Assembly: GCF_012396235.1 (NCBI RefSeq)
Contig: NZ_JAAXPA010000016.1
Span: 1-64,000 of the forward strand
DNA length: 64,000 nt
Direction of reading: 5' to 3'
Origin: Rhodococcus opacus
GTDB lineage: Bacteria > Actinomycetota > Actinomycetes > Mycobacteriales > Mycobacteriaceae
The position numbers and the translations under genes are program-made. The first letter of the stretch is position 1. Every line of letters begins with the position of its first letter. Shown piece after piece: positions 52,501-59,627 of the stretch. The notes under the pieces were generated by a model. That model was not told where the DNA came from. It ran no database searches and worked only from the letters and a program-made list of their open reading frames with translations.

Positions 52501-52886
52501 AACACCTCGTGTGGGCTCGGGAGCCGCTCCGCTTCGGCGAGCAGTTCGCGCTGAAGGCCGGTCTGCTGACCAGCCTCGGCTTCGGGCACGTGTCCGGCAT
52601 GGTCGCGGTCGTGCACTCGCAGGCGTTCGTCGAGGCCATCCCGGCCGACAAGCGTGAGGCGTACCTCGAGCAGGCACGCAAGCGCACCGTCGAGGGTCAG
52701 CGTCGACTGGCGAAGGCCATGGTCGGCGGCGGCAGCCTGTACGAGCGTCCGGCGGATCGTCGCTTCGGCGGCGACAGCGTCCCGGCCGCAGCGTCCCGTC
52801 AGCTCGAGGCGGACGTCCTGCTCACCGAGGCCGCGCGCCTCGGAGCGGACGACGTGTACAGCTCGGGTCTGCCCGGCTGCAAGTAG
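43563..52886 (+). CDS. fas: Type I fatty acid synthase (multifunctional FAS-I)
   Basis: This giant protein of about 3107 residues makes acyl-CoA chains from acetyl- and malonyl-CoA, giving precursors for phospholipids and mycolic acids. Domain order follows mycobacterial FAS: acyltransferase (VIGHSQGLLAAE, about 168), enoyl reductase (LLAGMTPTTVDPKIVAA, about 440) and MaoC-like dehydratase (VSGDHNPIHTSDNAALL, about 1255). These are followed by malonyl/palmitoyl transferase (LLAGHSVGEYNALAA, about 1469), ACP (VDLGSELSLGAIDG, Ser about 1851), ketoreductase (VAVVTGASKGSIAA, about 2150) and ketosynthase (VAACATAAVSVEE, Cys about 2746; His in KHDTSTAANDP and TGHAKGGAA). GTG 43563 with GGAGAGG upstream is the start. 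It is intact, close to the 3069-residue M. tuberculosis Fas, and followed by acpS. Confidence 0.97.
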   Translation: MTIDDTTPAGNGKNSKGSRRIGVDRDDTRSSSKGTLVDRLLGGEPYALAFGGQGAPWLSSLEELSRDNGLEPALTTIVNDAADYLAPVAQELLVVRPVGFDPIAWILEQELADEEDGAQAAGPSAAALTSAAVSLPGVFLTQIAALRALAAQGLDPAVTAPVSVIGHSQGLLAAEAVASSGQKDGELLALAQLIGAAAGLVGRRRGVIAAADSTPMLAVSNVDPERLRQIVEELAEGLEPERAAVLGIRNARRRVVLSGPPAQLARVQQRCEQIEADEARERDAKKRGGSIFAPVFEPLAVEIGFHHPALAETIDIVGQWAVRCGLDEEKARALTSACLVDPVDWVAAVDSTLEAGAAWILDLGPGDLLTRMTSASVRGQGVGIVAAATRGGHRNLLTPGATPEVPAAWTEFLPKPVSLPGGRIGVETAFTKLTGRSPILLAGMTPTTVDPKIVAAAANAGHWAELAGGGQVTEQIFADNVEKLTGLLEPGRAVQFNSMFLDPYLWKLHVGGKRLVPKARAAGAPFDGVVVTAGIPELEDAVSIIGDLTDAGFSYVAFKPGTVAQIRSVIRIANEVPSFPVIAHIEGGRAGGHHSWEDLDDLLLDTYAELRTRPNLVLCVGGGIGTPERAADYLTGRWSVAHGFPAMPLDGILVGTAAMATLEATTSAEVKQLLVDTPGTPDWVGAGTAEGGMASGRSQLGADIHEIDNAASRTGRLLDEVAGDADAVAERRDEIIEALNITAKPYFGDVATMTYEQWLRRYLELAVGIDAAKAFDCGTDLQDAITEATSSPWLDITWRARFGEMLQRTESRLHPVDRGPIPTLFADDAILERPEAAVCALQAQYPDYATTVLHPADVSFFVSLCKTPGKPVNFVPVVDGDVRRWWRSDSLWQAHDPRYTADQVCVIPGTVAVAGITRVDEPVGELLDRFEKATYDELVTAGVAPLSLPARRHADIARGLLDTVLSAPDIQWASRLTLNPVRRLGDLDKWSIESDTLAVHETTGAELSVIDDQQVLLTVPLVAAKSVQITITVPASVADGGAPVVTEADAEKSMTALLAVAAGQELPAVKNGVARLNLAWTPDLVADHAGVTGSGLPTTLSVSGKAVPDVVVGACWPAVFAVLGAAKTEDSLSVIEGMLDLVHLDHSVDFVGELPSETSILVVKAEVASVLDTDLGRVVEVKVEVGAMLGEGLDAPAVVTLSERFAIRGRTGKGELTDPARAGGSLSDEAVDTPRRRRRDTTIVAPRNMGSFAQVSGDHNPIHTSDNAALLAGLGSPIVHGMWLSAAAQQVVTAVDPAETKTPPRRLTAWTARFLGMVRPGAEIDVRVDRIAVDRGAEIVEVGCRIDGELVMVATGRTAAPKTVYAFPGQGIQRPGMGLDARARSKAAREIWDRADKHTRKALGFSILAVVRDNPTVVKARGVEHKHPDGVLHLTQFTQVAMATLGVAQVAELRESGAFVEGALLAGHSVGEYNALAAVAGVLPLEAVLEVVFQRGSAMHALVPRDEAGRSDYRMAAIRPSQIGLADDDVEAFVAGVAEATGEFLQIVNLNLRGSQYAIAGTVAGLNALEVEIDIRREAFGGKRAYIMVPGIDVPFHSTVLRGGVDDFRGRLEELLPQDIDPAILIGRYIPNLVPKPFSLKKEFVQEIADLVPSKPLDKVLKDFDSWAKKPVQLTRVVLTELLAWQFASPVRWIETQDLLFADESEGGLGVERFVEIGLGSVPTVANLASQTLKLPGRFGYPVEVLNIEREASIVYSTDVDPAPVEDDEPAAPAAEAPAASAAPAAAPAPAAAPSGGPRPDDIAFKAADATKVLISLWTKLRPDQVGPVDTIEALCDGVSSRRNQLLVDLGSELSLGAIDGAADADMGSLAGTVDSLARTYKPFGPVLSDSINDHLRKVFGPSGRRPAAIADRVKKVWELGDGWAYHVTAEVALGTRDGSSIRGGDLGGLAGGGLADGAAVDAVIDSAVAAVASRRGISVSLPSSGGGAGGTVDAAALGEFTEHITGRDGVLASAARLVLEQLGFAGDTATAAQPTDTELVDLVSAELGSDWPRLVAPAFDAKRAVLLDDRWASAREDLARLWIDAAGVESLEIEGFAGAGKSVAAQAAWWQARATDEGRTALAEKYGRIAEAAAVVTDETPEWADQVAVVTGASKGSIAASVAGKLLAGGATVFVTTSRLDDKRLGFYRDLYRRTARAGAALWVVPANMASYTDIDALIEWIGEAQYETAGGSKKLVKEAVTPTLLFPFAAPRVAGDLADAGARAEMEMRVLLWSVERLIGGLSKIGYDRDVDTHLHVVLPGSPNRGLFGGDGAYGEAKAALDAVVGRWKAERNWAERVTLVHALIGWVRGTGLMGGNDPLVEAVEGAGVRTWSTQEMATELLQWCEPEARRLASTEPLAADLTGGLAQANLDLPALAKQAQEAATAAAEADADADELDTIAALPAPPRVSASVAPAWSGVTAAPEDLVVIVGAGELGPFGSSRTRFEMEVDEELSAAGVLELAWNTGLVVWETTPSAGWYDAETGELVPEAEIADKYHDAVVERCGIRRYADDGAMVENTAPLLTSVFLDKDLSFVVSTEAEALAFVEADPENTVATPVPDSGDWQVTRRAGTEIRVPRKMKLTRSVGGQIPTGFDVTKWGIPADMADSVDRVGLWNIVATVDAFLTGGFTPSELLRWVHPSLVANTQGTGMGGMTSMRSLYIDTLLGENRPNDILQEALPNVIAAHVVQSYVGGYGAMVHPVAACATAAVSVEEGVDKIKLGKAQLVVAGGFDDLSAEGIIGFGDMSATAKTDDMRAKGIDDRRFSRANDRRRGGFVESQGGGTILLARGDLALEMGLPVLGVVAYAGSFADGVHTSIPAPGIGALGAGRGGADSQLAQSLGKLGVSADDISVISKHDTSTAANDPNEAELHERLAGALGRSEGAPLFVVSQKSLTGHAKGGAAAFQLIGLCQVLDQGIVPPNRSLDCVDEKMAEFEHLVWAREPLRFGEQFALKAGLLTSLGFGHVSGMVAVVHSQAFVEAIPADKREAYLEQARKRTVEGQRRLAKAMVGGGSLYERPADRRFGGDSVPAAASRQLEADVLLTEAARLGADDVYSSGLPGCK

Positions 52887-52895
52887 GAACGACGG

Positions 52896-53288
52896 ATGGG
52901 AGTTCTGGGGATCGGCTTCGATCTCGTGACGGTGTCGGAGTTCGCCGAGCAGCTGGACCGGCCAGGGACGGCCATGCTCGACAACTTCACACCGGGCGAG
53001 CGTCGGGACGCCGTGACCCGGAGCTCCGATCCGGCTAGACATTTCGCCGCCCGGTGGGCTGCGAAGGAGGCAGTGATCAAGGCCTGGTCCACGTCTCTCT
53101 TCGCCAGCCCGCCGGTGCTGCCCGAGATGATCCACCACCTGATCGAGGTGGTGACGGATGCGTGGGGGCGACCGAGTATCCGCTTACGCGGAGACGTCGC
53201 CAAGCATCTGACCGACGTGAAGATTCACATCTCCCTCACACACGACGGAGACATGGCGGGCGCGTTCGCCGTCATCGAGTCGCTGTAG
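52896..53288 (+). CDS. acpS: Holo-acyl-carrier-protein synthase
   Basis: This 130-residue phosphopantetheinyl transferase attaches the 4'-phosphopantetheine arm to the ACP of the adjacent FAS-I. The magnesium-binding motifs are LGIGFDLVTV (Asp) and FAARWAAKEAVIKAW (Glu), and KIHISLTHDGDMAGAFAV is the C-terminal core. It starts 9 bp after the fas stop and is surely co-transcribed with it, as in M. tuberculosis Rv2523c. Confidence 0.95.
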   Translation: MGVLGIGFDLVTVSEFAEQLDRPGTAMLDNFTPGERRDAVTRSSDPARHFAARWAAKEAVIKAWSTSLFASPPVLPEMIHHLIEVVTDAWGRPSIRLRGDVAKHLTDVKIHISLTHDGDMAGAFAVIESL

Positions 53289-53343
53289 GCGCCTTCGGCG
53301 CCCGTGCGCCTTTCTGGTAGCTCCGGCAACCGGAAGGGCGCAC
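53288..53343. terminator. Tandem hairpin terminator after acpS
   Basis: GGCGCC-TTC-GGCGCC (53288-53302) is followed by a longer stem with arms GTGCGCC and GGGCGCAC around 53304-53343. Both lie between acpS and the converging tetR gene. They probably stop transcription from both sides. Confidence 0.7.
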
Positions 53344-53356
53344 AGGCGCGTAGCGC

Positions 53357-54046
53357 CTAGGTGGAGCGCGATTCCTTCTCCGCGACCAACAGGTATGCCA
53401 CCATCAGCCGTTTGAGTTCGGCGACGGCGTCCGCGTGGCTCTGATTGTCCTGCACGGAGAAGTTGAGCATCGAGTACACGACGTGGACGAGCACCTCGGC
53501 CATCATCGTGCGCCGCTCCCGCGATGTCTGCGGGGTGAGCGGCGCGAGCATCCGTGACACCTGCTCCGCGAACGCCTTCTCGTGGATGGCACCGGTGGCG
53601 CGCGTCGACGGCGTCGACTGCATCGCCAGCCACACCTCGCGCCTCGACGGGTCGGACGTCCACAGGCCCGCCATGTGGTCGACGAAGGAATTGAGGAACC
53701 GCAGCCAGTCGAGGGACGGGACCTCACCGTTGAACTGGGCGATCTCGTGCTGGACTCCGACGAGGTCCTGCCGGTTGAGTTCGCAGACGATCACGTACTT
53801 GTTCGCGAAGAACTGGTAGAGGGTGCCGATCGGGACGTCCGCGCGTGCGGCGACCTCCTCGCACGTGAACGATTCGAATCCCACGTCCACCAGCAACTCC
53901 CGCGATGCCGTGAGCAGCGCGTCGAACTTCCGGCGACTACGTTCCTGGGTCGGCCGTCTGCGGGGCAGGAGTTCCTGCGGGTCCGACTGCAGCTCCAACG
54001 CCGGGTCCACTCGGCGCGGCGCTTGCTTGCTGACTGAAGACTCCAC
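53357..54046 (-). CDS. TetR-family transcriptional regulator
   Basis: This 229-residue repressor has a basic N-terminal tail and helix-turn-helix at about residues 35-80 (KFDALLTASRELLVDVGFES, VAARADVPIGTLYQFFANKY). The C-terminal domain is unassigned. It converges on acpS and is not seen in the recalled M. tuberculosis order (Rv2522c peptidase there). No clear operator was found in its 260-bp upstream region. A role in lipid gene control is a guess from location. Confidence 0.82.
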   Translation of the reverse strand: MESSVSKQAPRRVDPALELQSDPQELLPRRRPTQERSRRKFDALLTASRELLVDVGFESFTCEEVAARADVPIGTLYQFFANKYVIVCELNRQDLVGVQHEIAQFNGEVPSLDWLRFLNSFVDHMAGLWTSDPSRREVWLAMQSTPSTRATGAIHEKAFAEQVSRMLAPLTPQTSRERRTMMAEVLVHVVYSMLNFSVQDNQSHADAVAELKRLMVAYLLVAEKESRST

Positions 54047-54271
54047 CGCCCAAGGCTATCCGTCTTTCGTCCGGATTCCGAAGATCCCTCCCGGTGACGC
54101 GTCGGGTTTCACCTGGGCGAGGAGACTCGTCGCGCCGTTTCGGGCGTGACCGATGTGATCGGCCACAAGTGGCCGCTCGCTGAGATTCCGACCCACCACA
54201 ACGCCGCGGGCAGTGCCGTGGCGTCGGCGTGTGTGCCCGACAGCAGGCCACGGACTGTTTCGGATGGGTCG

Positions 54272-54297
54272 CGGGCGGCTGACGATGCAGCCGCCCG
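54272..54297 (-). terminator. Intrinsic terminator of bcp
   Basis: Perfect 10-bp arms CGGGCGGCTG and CAGCCGCCCG enclose a 6-base ACGATG loop, 10 bp beyond the bcp stop. There is no U-tract. The rest of the 260-bp interval up to the tetR start holds no recognised gene. Confidence 0.75.
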
Positions 54298-54306
54298 TCG
54301 CGTGGA

Positions 54307-54780
54307 TCAGACGGACAGGTCCCGGCGCAGTTTCGCGACGTGGCCGGTGGCGCGGACGTTGTACTGGGCCACTTCGATCTTCCCGTCCTCGTCGACGAGG
54401 AACGTGGAGCGGATGACACCCTGCACCGTCTTGCCGTACATCTTCTTCTCGCCGAATGCGCCCCACGCCTCGAGTGTGGCCTTGTCGGGATCGGACAGGA
54501 GGGGGAACGTCAGTCCCTCGTTGTCGCGGAACTTGGCCAGCTTCGCCGGCTTGTCGGGGGAGATGCCGATCACGTCCAGGCCGGCGCCGTTCAGGTCGGC
54601 CAGGTTGTCGCGGAAGTCGCAGGCCTGTTTGGTGCAGCCCGGCGTGCTCGCCGCCGGGTAGAAGTACACGACGACCTTGCGGCCGCGGTAGTCGGCGAGC
54701 GACACGTCGTTGCCGTCGGCGTCGGGCAGCGTGAAGGCGGGTGCGGTGTCTCCGGGGGCGAGTCTGTTGTTGTCGGTCAC
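54307..54780 (-). CDS. bcp: Thioredoxin-dependent peroxiredoxin Bcp
   Basis: This 157-residue PrxQ-type enzyme reduces hydroperoxides. The peroxidatic Cys is in YFYPAASTPGCTKQACDFRD, with the resolving Cys five residues later (atypical 2-Cys). RSTFLVDEDGKI is conserved near the C-terminus. It is placed as in M. tuberculosis Rv2521 relative to fas and the DUF3618 gene. The ATG start faces the DUF3618 gene across 161 bp. Confidence 0.93.
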   Translation of the reverse strand: MTDNNRLAPGDTAPAFTLPDADGNDVSLADYRGRKVVVYFYPAASTPGCTKQACDFRDNLADLNGAGLDVIGISPDKPAKLAKFRDNEGLTFPLLSDPDKATLEAWGAFGEKKMYGKTVQGVIRSTFLVDEDGKIEVAQYNVRATGHVAKLRRDLSV

Positions 54781-54941
54781 GAGAAGTCAGGCTACCGGGA
54801 AGGTGTGGACGTGGCCCGAAGCGCGATCGGGGGAGACGGAGTCGCAGGTCGGGAGTTCTCGTCTACGGTTGACGCAAGTGTGGGATCGTCGCGGTAGCGT
54901 CGCTCTCGCTGATCGAACCAGTCGAACAAGTTGGAGGACAC

Positions 54942-55163
54942 GTGCCCAGGGACACCGAGAGCATCGAGCGTGAGATCGAGAACGCGCGCAATCAGCTCGC
55001 GAGCACTCTCGACGAATTGACGGTCCGCACCAACCCGAAGCGTCTCGTGGAGAACACGAAGCGCACGATGATCGCGAAGCTGAACGAGCCGGCGGTCAAG
55101 TACGGACTGATCGCCGTGGGTGCGGTGGCAGGGCTCCTGGTGCTCCGCAAAGCGTTGCGCTGA
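54942..55163 (+). CDS. DUF3618 small membrane protein
   Basis: This 73-residue protein starts MPRDTESIEREIENARNQLA and has an N-terminal amphipathic helix and a C-terminal membrane segment (YGLIAVGAVAGLLVLRKAL). GTG 54942 has an excellent TTGGAGG site. It corresponds to M. tuberculosis Rv2520c. DUF3618 proteins have no proven role, though the charged helix plus anchor suggests a scaffold. A tRNA-Lys gene and its terminator follow on the other strand. Confidence 0.82.
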   Translation: MPRDTESIEREIENARNQLASTLDELTVRTNPKRLVENTKRTMIAKLNEPAVKYGLIAVGAVAGLLVLRKALR

Positions 55164-55276
55164 ACGACCCTCGTCGACAACGGGCCGTCGGATGTGAAGT
55201 TCGCAGTGACTTCACGTTCCGGCGGCCCGTTCGTCATCTGACCGCCCGAGCGGTGCGTTGAGATGGTGACACGAGA

Positions 55277-55310
55277 AAGGCCCCCATCCTCGTGAGAGGA
55301 TGGGGGCCTT
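55277..55310 (-). terminator. Terminator of tRNA-Lys
   Basis: Arms AAGGCCCCCATCCTC and GAGGATGGGGGCCTT enclose GTGA. Read on the minus strand, the hairpin follows the tRNA and is trailed by a TTTCTCG run. It may also end the DUF3618 transcript. Confidence 0.88.
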
Positions 55311-55318
55311 CGTGCAAG

Positions 55319-55391
55319 TGCGCCCACAGGGACTCGAACCCCGGACCCAGTGATTAAGAGTCACTTGCTCTACCAACTGAGCTATAGGCGC
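55319..55391 (-). tRNA. tRNA-Lys (anticodon CTT)
   Basis: Minus-strand acceptor GCGCCTA pairs with TGGGCGC. The anticodon stem AGTGA/TCACT encloses loop CTCTTAA, giving anticodon CTT, and the T-loop is TTCGAGT. Discriminator A, CCA not encoded, 73 nt. An intrinsic terminator lies 8 bp downstream. Confidence 0.96.
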
Positions 55392-55680
55392 TCGCTCTTG
55401 CGAGACAGAACATTAGCGGGTCGCTTCTCGGGAATGCAAATCGCCTGGTGGCGACTGCCCATGGCGACCCGGTCCGCACGGTGGCGCGTAACGAGAGCGC
55501 CGCTGGTCACGATTGATATTCGAACGTTATTGAGCGGCTCGGCGCTTGGTTGGAACCGGTCTCCAGTGGCTGGCATCATTGGAGACCACACGGTCTCGAC
55601 GTGCTGATTCGTCTCGCGAAGGCGAGGGACGTGCCGGCTTGAACGTGAATTCGGAGCGAGGACGTGAAGTGGGGTTATCC

Positions 55681-56919
55681 ATGGGTGTGGGGCGTGGCGG
55701 GCGCGTGCGTGCGCAATCGGTGAGATCCGTCTCGAAGACGGCGACGATTGTGGCGGCATCACTCGTATTCGCATTGTCGATCGCGGGGTGCACCGTCTCC
55801 GGTGCCGACAGCGTCACGTCGGAAGGTGAGGCGCCGATCGATTCCAATCCGGTCACCGAGCTCATCAAGCCGAAGCTGACGGCGTCGGCCGTCGATGGTG
55901 CGGTGGGATTCTCGCCCGGACAGCCGGTGACGGTGACGGTGGCCGACGGCACGCTGGCGGCGGTCACCATGCTCAACCCGGAGGGCGAGACGGTCGACGG
56001 CGCCATCGCCCCCGACGGGTTGTCCTGGGTCAACACGGAGCCGCTGGGCTACGACAAGGAGTACCGGCTCGAGGTGAAGGCGAACGGACTCGGCGGGGGC
56101 ACCACCTCGACATCCGCGTTCACCACCAGCGCTCCCGGCAACGTCACCAAGCCGTACGTGATGCCGTCGGAAGGCGACGTGGTGGGCATCGGTCAGCCGA
56201 TCGCGGTCCAGTTCGACGAGAACATCCCCGACCGCAAGGCCGCGGAGGCCGGCATAAGCGTCACGACGAATCCGCCCGTCGAGGGCGCGTTCTACTGGGT
56301 GAACAACCGTGAGGTGCGGTGGCGTCCGCAGAGCTACTGGGCGCCCGGCACGGCCGTGGACGTCAAGGTCGCCGTGTACGGCCGTGATCTCGGTGACGGA
56401 CTGTTCGGGCAGGAGGACGTCCACACGGCCTTCACCATCGGCGACGCCCTGATCGCGACGGCGGACGACAACACCAAGCAGGTGACGTTCGAGCGCAACG
56501 GCGAAGTGATCATGACGATGCCCACGTCGATGGGTAAGGACGACACACCCACCGACAACGGCGTCTACATCATCGGCGACCGGTTCGCGAACCTCGTCAT
56601 GGACTCGTCCACCTACGGCGTGCCGGTCAACTCCCCGCAGGGATACAAGACTCCCGTCGACTGGGCCACGCGAATGTCCTACAGCGGCATCTTCTTCCAC
56701 TCGGCGCCGTGGTCGGTGGGGCAGCAGGGCTACTCGAACGCGAGCCACGGCTGCCTGAATCTCAGCCCGTCCAACGCGAAGTGGGTGTACGACAACACGA
56801 AGCGCGGCGACATCGTGATCGTCAAGAACACGCTGGGCGGCACGCTGTCGGGTACGGACGGCCTCGGTGACTGGAACATCCCGTGGGATGTCTGGAAGGC
56901 GGGCAACGCCAACGCCTGA
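55681..56919 (+). CDS. Lipoprotein L,D-transpeptidase (LdtB/LdtMt2-like)
   Basis: This protein of about 412 residues forms 3-3 cross-links in peptidoglycan and is the target of carbapenems in mycobacteria. The N-terminal signal ends at a lipobox, ALSIAGC, so the protein is membrane-anchored. Two Ig-like domains (about 55-235) precede the YkuD domain, with [20 protein letters not shown] followed by CLNLSP, the catalytic Cys. The ATG at 55681 is chosen to give the signal sequence. It matches M. tuberculosis Rv2518c in order. A leader region of about 290 bp up to tRNA-Lys contains no recognised gene. Confidence 0.93.
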   Translation: MGVGRGGRVRAQSVRSVSKTATIVAASLVFALSIAGCTVSGADSVTSEGEAPIDSNPVTELIKPKLTASAVDGAVGFSPGQPVTVTVADGTLAAVTMLNPEGETVDGAIAPDGLSWVNTEPLGYDKEYRLEVKANGLGGGTTSTSAFTTSAPGNVTKPYVMPSEGDVVGIGQPIAVQFDENIPDRKAAEAGISVTTNPPVEGAFYWVNNREVRWRPQSYWAPGTAVDVKVAVYGRDLGDGLFGQEDVHTAFTIGDALIATADDNTKQVTFERNGEVIMTMPTSMGKDDTPTDNGVYIIGDRFANLVMDSSTYGVPVNSPQGYKTPVDWATRMSYSGIFFHSAPWSVGQQGYSNASHGCLNLSPSNAKWVYDNTKRGDIVIVKNTLGGTLSGTDGLGDWNIPWDVWKAGNANA

Positions 56920-56946
56920 CAGCAGGCGTCAGACCAATCGCAAAGA

Positions 56947-56978
56947 GGAAAGCCCCCGGCCGAGGCCGGGGGCTTTCC
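56947..56978. terminator. Bidirectional terminator between ldt and tRNA-His
   Basis: A perfect stem with arms GGAAAGCCCCCGGC and GCCGGGGGCTTTCC encloses CGAG. It follows the transpeptidase on the plus strand and tRNA-His on the minus strand, with a TTTCC tail on both. Confidence 0.9.
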
Positions 56979-56984
56979 GTTTGG

Positions 56985-57057
56985 GGTGAGTGACGGGACT
57001 CGAACCCGCGACAGCCAGGATCACAACCTGGTGCTCTACCAACTGAACTACACTCAC
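56985..57057 (-). tRNA. tRNA-His (anticodon GTG)
   Basis: Minus-strand acceptor GTGAGTG pairs with CACTCAC, preceded by a G at 57058 that can serve as the G-1 typical of tRNA-His, opposite a C discriminator. The anticodon stem CCAGG/CCTGG encloses TTGTGAT, giving GTG. The T-loop is TTCGAGT. Confidence 0.96.
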
Positions 57058-57142
57058 CATGTGCTTCAGGCACCGCCCGGGGGCAGTAACTTCGGCGAGG
57101 AAGATACTAGCGCGTCCGGTGCCCGAGAAGCCAATCGGTATC

Positions 57143-57760
57143 TCAGGCGGGCCCGAGTTCCTCGACAACGGCGGCGATGTCGCTGGTAGACGGTCCGGGC
57201 TCGGGCACGAACGCCGTCTTCCGGTAGTACTTCAGTTCCCGGATCGACTCCTTGATGTCGGCCAGGGCGCGGTGGGCGAGACCCTTTTCGGGCTGACCGA
57301 AGTAGATCCGCGGGTACCAGCGCCGGGACAGTTCCTTGATGGAGCTGACGTCGATCATCCGGTAGTGCAGGTAGGTGTCGAGGTCCGGCATGTCGCGGGC
57401 GATGAATCCGCGGTCGGTCGCGATCGAGTTGCCTGCGAGCGGCGCCGTCCCGGCGACCGGCACGTGCTCGCGGATGTAGGCGAGCACCTGCTGCTCGGCC
57501 TCGGCGAGCGTGACCGTGGACTTCCGGACCTCGTCGGTCAGCCCCGAGTTCTCGTGCATCTTGGTCACCACGTCGGGCATGGCCGCGAGCGCGTCGTCGT
57601 CGGCGTGGATGACGATGTCGACACCCTCACCGAGCACGTTCAGCTCGCTGTCCGTGACCAGAGCTGCGATCTCGATCAGCTTGTCGGTGCCGAGCCGGAG
57701 CCCGGTCATTTCACAGTCGATCCACACAAGTTTGTCCTGCACCAGGAACACAGTAGTCAC
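57143..57760 (-). CDS. orn: Oligoribonuclease
   Basis: This protein of about 205 residues is a DEDDh exonuclease that degrades nanoRNA and pGpG dinucleotides to mononucleotides. Metal-binding motifs are [11 protein letters not shown] (D, E), [14 protein letters not shown] (D) and [11 protein letters not shown] (H, D). The 57760 GTG gives [13 protein letters not shown], while GTG 57742 gives MQDKLVW, similar to the recalled M. tuberculosis start. Neither has a clear ribosome-binding site. It is divergent from the HerA-like ATPase gene, as Rv2511 is from Rv2510c. Confidence 0.93.
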   Translation of the reverse strand: MTTVFLVQDKLVWIDCEMTGLRLGTDKLIEIAALVTDSELNVLGEGVDIVIHADDDALAAMPDVVTKMHENSGLTDEVRKSTVTLAEAEQQVLAYIREHVPVAGTAPLAGNSIATDRGFIARDMPDLDTYLHYRMIDVSSIKELSRRWYPRIYFGQPEKGLAHRALADIKESIRELKYYRKTAFVPEPGPSTSDIAAVVEELGPA

Positions 57761-57827
57761 GTGAGTGACGGGATAAGGTTTGCGGTGGACACTTTCTCCC
57801 GACGTGCGTGATCCGAGGAGGGCTTGG

Positions 57828-59564
57828 ATGACCCGGCAATCGCAGGACGGCGACGCGACCTCGACGCCGGCGGAAAGGGCGGCGGCGGCGAGGGCGGCGG
57901 CCGCCGAAGCGGCCAGGATCGCGGCGGAGGCCGCGGCAGCGGCAGAGGCGGCGGAGCAGGATGCCCGGGACGCGGAGGCTGCGGAGAACCGTGCTCCCGC
58001 AGACGTCGCCGCCCCGTCCGGTGCCGCCGCGGACATCGCGGCCGGATACTCGTCGGAGGGTGCGGCTCTGGAGCTGGGAACGGTGGTTCTCGACGGCGCC
58101 GTGGATCCGGCGGCCCGGGTGCGCATCCCGCTCGCGACGGTCAACCGGCACGGACTCGTCGCCGGCGCCACCGGGACGGGAAAGACGAAGACGCTGCAGG
58201 GTATTGCCGAGCAGTTGTCGGCTGCAGGGGTTCCCGTGGTGATGGCCGACGTGAAGGGCGACCTGTCGGGCCTGTCGCAGCCGGGTGCGGCGGGCGACAA
58301 GATCACGGCCCGAGCGTCCGAGACGGGTGACGGCGAGTGGCGGCCGGCGGGATCCCCGGTCGAATTCCTCTCGCTGGGAACGGAAGGCCTGGGCATTCCC
58401 GTCCGCGCGACCATCACGGCGTTCGGGCCGATCCTGCTCGCCAAGGTTCTCGGGCTCAACGAGACTCAGGAGTCCACGCTGGGGCTGATCTTCCACTGGG
58501 CCGACGTTCAGGGGCTCGCGCTGCTCGACCTGTTGGATCTGCGATCGGTCATCGCGCATCTCATCAGCGCCGAGGGCAAGGCCGATCTGAAGGGCATCGG
58601 CGGCGTGTCCCCGGCCACGGCCGGCGTGATCCTCAGGGCCCTCGTCAATCTCGAAGCGGACGGCGGCGACACGTTCTTCGGGGAGCCCGAGCTCGAGACC
58701 GAGGACCTGCTCCGGGTGCTCGACGGCAAAGGCGTGATCACGTTGTTCGAGTTGGGCGCCCAGGCCGCGCGCCCGGCATTGTTCTCCACTTTCCTGATGT
58801 GGGTGCTGGCCGACCTGTTCCAGACGTTGCCCGAGGAAGGCGATCTCGACAAACCCAAGCTCGTCTTCATCTTCGACGAGGCGCACCTGCTCTTCGCGGA
58901 CGCGTCGAAGGCGTTCCTGCAGCAGGTGGAACAGACCGTGAAGCTCATCCGCTCCAAGGGAGTGGGGGTGTTCTTCTGCACCCAGTTGCCGACGGACGTC
59001 CCGAATGCGGTGCTGTCGCAGCTCGGCGCGCGGATCCAGCACGCGCTGCGCGCCTTCACCCCCGACGACCAGAAGGCACTGACGAAAACGGTACGAACGT
59101 ACCCGACCACCGAGAACTACGACCTCGAGAAAGCTCTCACCTCACTGGGCATCGGTGAGGCGATCGTCACGGTCCTGTCGGAACGGGGCGCGCCGACGCC
59201 GGTGGCGTGGACGAGGATTCGGCCTCCCCGCTCGCTGATGGACGCCATCGGCAACGACGCGATCACGGCGGCGGCGTCGTCGAGCCCGCTGTCGGCGAAG
59301 TACCGGCAGACCGTCGACCGGGAATCGGCGTACGAGAAGCTGACGGCGAAGGTCGCCGGGGCACCGGCCACGGAACCGGGCCTCGACCTGCCCCCGCTGC
59401 CCGACCTGCCGCCACCGCCGCCCGCTCAGCCGGAGGGGCCGAACATGGCCGAGCAGATTCTCGGGAACTCCGTGGTGAAGAGCTTCCTCCGCTCGGCCGC
59501 GTCGGCCGCCGGCCGCGAGATCTCCCGCAGCATCTTCGGGACGGGAAAACGTCGCAGGCGCTAG
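57828..59564 (+). CDS. HerA/YjgR-like ATPase (DUF853)
   Basis: This protein of about 578 residues corresponds to M. tuberculosis Rv2510c. An Ala-rich coiled N-terminus (about 10-70) precedes the ATPase domain with Walker [21 protein letters not shown] and Walker [17 protein letters not shown]. The C-terminus is Pro-rich then basic ([12 protein letters not shown]). Related HerA/VirD4-fold ATPases pump or remodel DNA, but a substrate is not known here. The ATG 57828 has a GAGGAGG site. A hairpin follows it. Confidence 0.85.
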   Translation: MTRQSQDGDATSTPAERAAAARAAAAEAARIAAEAAAAAEAAEQDARDAEAAENRAPADVAAPSGAAADIAAGYSSEGAALELGTVVLDGAVDPAARVRIPLATVNRHGLVAGATGTGKTKTLQGIAEQLSAAGVPVVMADVKGDLSGLSQPGAAGDKITARASETGDGEWRPAGSPVEFLSLGTEGLGIPVRATITAFGPILLAKVLGLNETQESTLGLIFHWADVQGLALLDLLDLRSVIAHLISAEGKADLKGIGGVSPATAGVILRALVNLEADGGDTFFGEPELETEDLLRVLDGKGVITLFELGAQAARPALFSTFLMWVLADLFQTLPEEGDLDKPKLVFIFDEAHLLFADASKAFLQQVEQTVKLIRSKGVGVFFCTQLPTDVPNAVLSQLGARIQHALRAFTPDDQKALTKTVRTYPTTENYDLEKALTSLGIGEAIVTVLSERGAPTPVAWTRIRPPRSLMDAIGNDAITAAASSSPLSAKYRQTVDRESAYEKLTAKVAGAPATEPGLDLPPLPDLPPPPPAQPEGPNMAEQILGNSVVKSFLRSAASAAGREISRSIFGTGKRRRR

Positions 59565-59571
59565 AAACGCT

Positions 59572-59622
59572 GGGCGAATGTACCTTTCAGCGCCTCGGCA
59601 GGGGTGACCGGTACATTCACCC
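59572..59622. terminator. Stem-loop between converging HerA-like and SDR genes
   Basis: Arms GGGCGAATGTACC (59572-59584) and GGTACATTCACCC (59610-59622) pair over 13 bp with one G-T wobble and a 25-base loop. The position between two convergent genes suggests a shared terminator, though the loop is unusually long. Confidence 0.5.
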
Positions 59623-59627
59623 GGGGG

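Noticed and set aside
43434-53138. An open frame of more than 3200 codons antisense to fas
   Set aside because: It mirrors the fas gene with no family motif, low-complexity Arg/Gly/Asp/Val-rich content and no ribosome-binding site. Biased GC-rich codons in fas remove stop codons from this antisense frame.
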